From Candidatus Eiseniibacteriota bacterium (GTDB lineage: Bacteria; Eisenbacteria; RBG-16-71-46; CAIMUX01): a DNA stretch of 64,000 bases. Of the stretch, positions 63,839 through 64,000 are shown piece by piece. The notes beneath the pieces were generated by a model. That model saw nothing but the letters and a program-made list of their open reading frames with translations. It did no database searches and was not told the origin of the DNA. The stretch is taken from positions 1-64,000 of the forward strand of contig JAKQSZ010000002.1 of NCBI GenBank assembly GCA_029569475.1, written 5' to 3'. Made by a program: the position numbers and the translations under genes. Position 1 is the stretch's first letter; each line of letters begins with the position of its first letter.

Positions 63839-64000
63839 TCAGAATCGCGTCTGCACCCGGAGATGCAGTCTGCTTTGACCCAACCCGGCGCCCCGCGGAA
63901 AGCCCAGGTCCAGGCGCACCCCCCGGGCGGCCGTCTCCCCCGCCAGTCCGACGCCATAGGAGACCGCTGAGCCATCGGAGGCGGGCACGGCAAAACGCCG
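63839..64000 (-). CDS. C-terminal fragment of an outer-membrane beta-barrel protein (cut by window edge)
   Basis: 53 residues are visible before the stop at 63839-63841. They alternate polar and hydrophobic residues (AVSYGVGLAGE, RGVRLDLGFP) and end with an amphipathic strand closing in phenylalanine (SRLHLRVQTRF). A C-terminal Phe is the signature recognised by the BAM complex in outer-membrane proteins. The gene lies 105 bases upstream of the PpiC/SurA-like gene on the same strand. Which barrel family it belongs to cannot be told. Confidence 0.65.
   Translation of the reverse strand, partial: RRFAVPASDGSAVSYGVGLAGETAARGVRLDLGFPRGAGLGQSRLHLRVQTRF

Noticed and set aside
1..64000. Genome-wide reassignment of UGA (genetic code 4 or 25)
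   Set aside because: Most genes here end in TGA at the expected family length, so UGA is a normal stop.
1..64000. tRNA, rRNA or tRNA-Sec genes
   Set aside because: No cloverleaf with TTCRA arm or rRNA-like segment noticed in any intergenic region; a covariance-model scan would be decisive.

Overview
The window is GC-rich, gene-dense bacterial chromosome. The organism is probably a Gram-negative member of the FCB-type candidate phyla (Eisenbacteria or Krumholzibacteria-like). That placement is inferred from style, not from a marker gene: many secreted beta-propeller and lipoprotein genes, and at least seven exported proteins ending in the same FlgD-like/T9SS-style C-terminal domain (…G.Y.. 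plus K/R-rich end). Outer-membrane barrels, lipoboxes, Fe/Mn-SOD, NadA, QueG and Mfd are all present. I see no rRNA, tRNA or CRISPR array.

Layout. 0.4-4.4 kb: two exported proteins, an SBBP-repeat protein and a homologue of the N-terminal propeller of eukaryotic GINT1. 4.5-13.6 kb: DUF2164, phosphoglucomutase, a RapA-like SNF2 helicase, a WDG-repeat propeller, a small exported protein and a DHA2-type MFS pump. 14-18.3 kb: a MoxR / DUF58 / BatA-VWA operon. 18.7-24.1 kb: a lipoprotein, an exported GHL15-like protein, a DUF1338 enzyme and a Mop molybdate-binding protein. 24.2-29.6 kb: mfd, then an ECF sigma factor with a coupled membrane protein. 29.9-33.3 kb: sod, divergent from a two-thioredoxin-domain protein disulfide oxidoreductase, then bifunctional FTCD. 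33.4-45.8 kb (minus strand): a cohesin-like FN3 lipoprotein, two giant paralogous NHL/dockerin-like exported proteins, an outer-membrane barrel and a small lipoprotein. 46-52.4 kb: nadA, aconitase and modABC. 52.7-58.5 kb: a HAF-repeat exported protein, two paralogous lipoproteins and a GT4 glycosyltransferase. 58.6-64 kb: a transposase-like gene, a NifU-type scaffold, queG, a PpiC/SurA-like lipoprotein and the 3' end of an outer-membrane barrel gene cut by the window edge.

Main discovery candidate. The disulfide oxidoreductase (30778-31458) carries an in-frame TGA exactly where its C-terminal CxxC active site needs the first cysteine (U151-P-H-C154). The frame continues uninterrupted to a 226-residue protein, the usual length of the PDO family. 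Immediately after the TGA lies a SECIS-like stem-loop with an AGGUU apical loop 21 nt downstream. This is best read as a selenocysteine-containing PDO. A second gene, the HAF-repeat protein at 52733-54049, also has an in-frame TGA (codon 54) after an intact signal peptide. It is either a second recoded gene or a nonsense-mutated one. UGA is not globally reassigned, because most genes here end in TGA. Molybdate uptake (modABC, mop) would fit an organism with a Mo- and Sec-dependent formate dehydrogenase, but no such gene and no sel genes lie in the window.

A second theme is short GC-rich tandem repeats (12, 13, 15 and 36 bp) between genes and inside coding regions (glycosyltransferase; a comparable low-complexity insert in Mfd), suggesting active repeat expansion.
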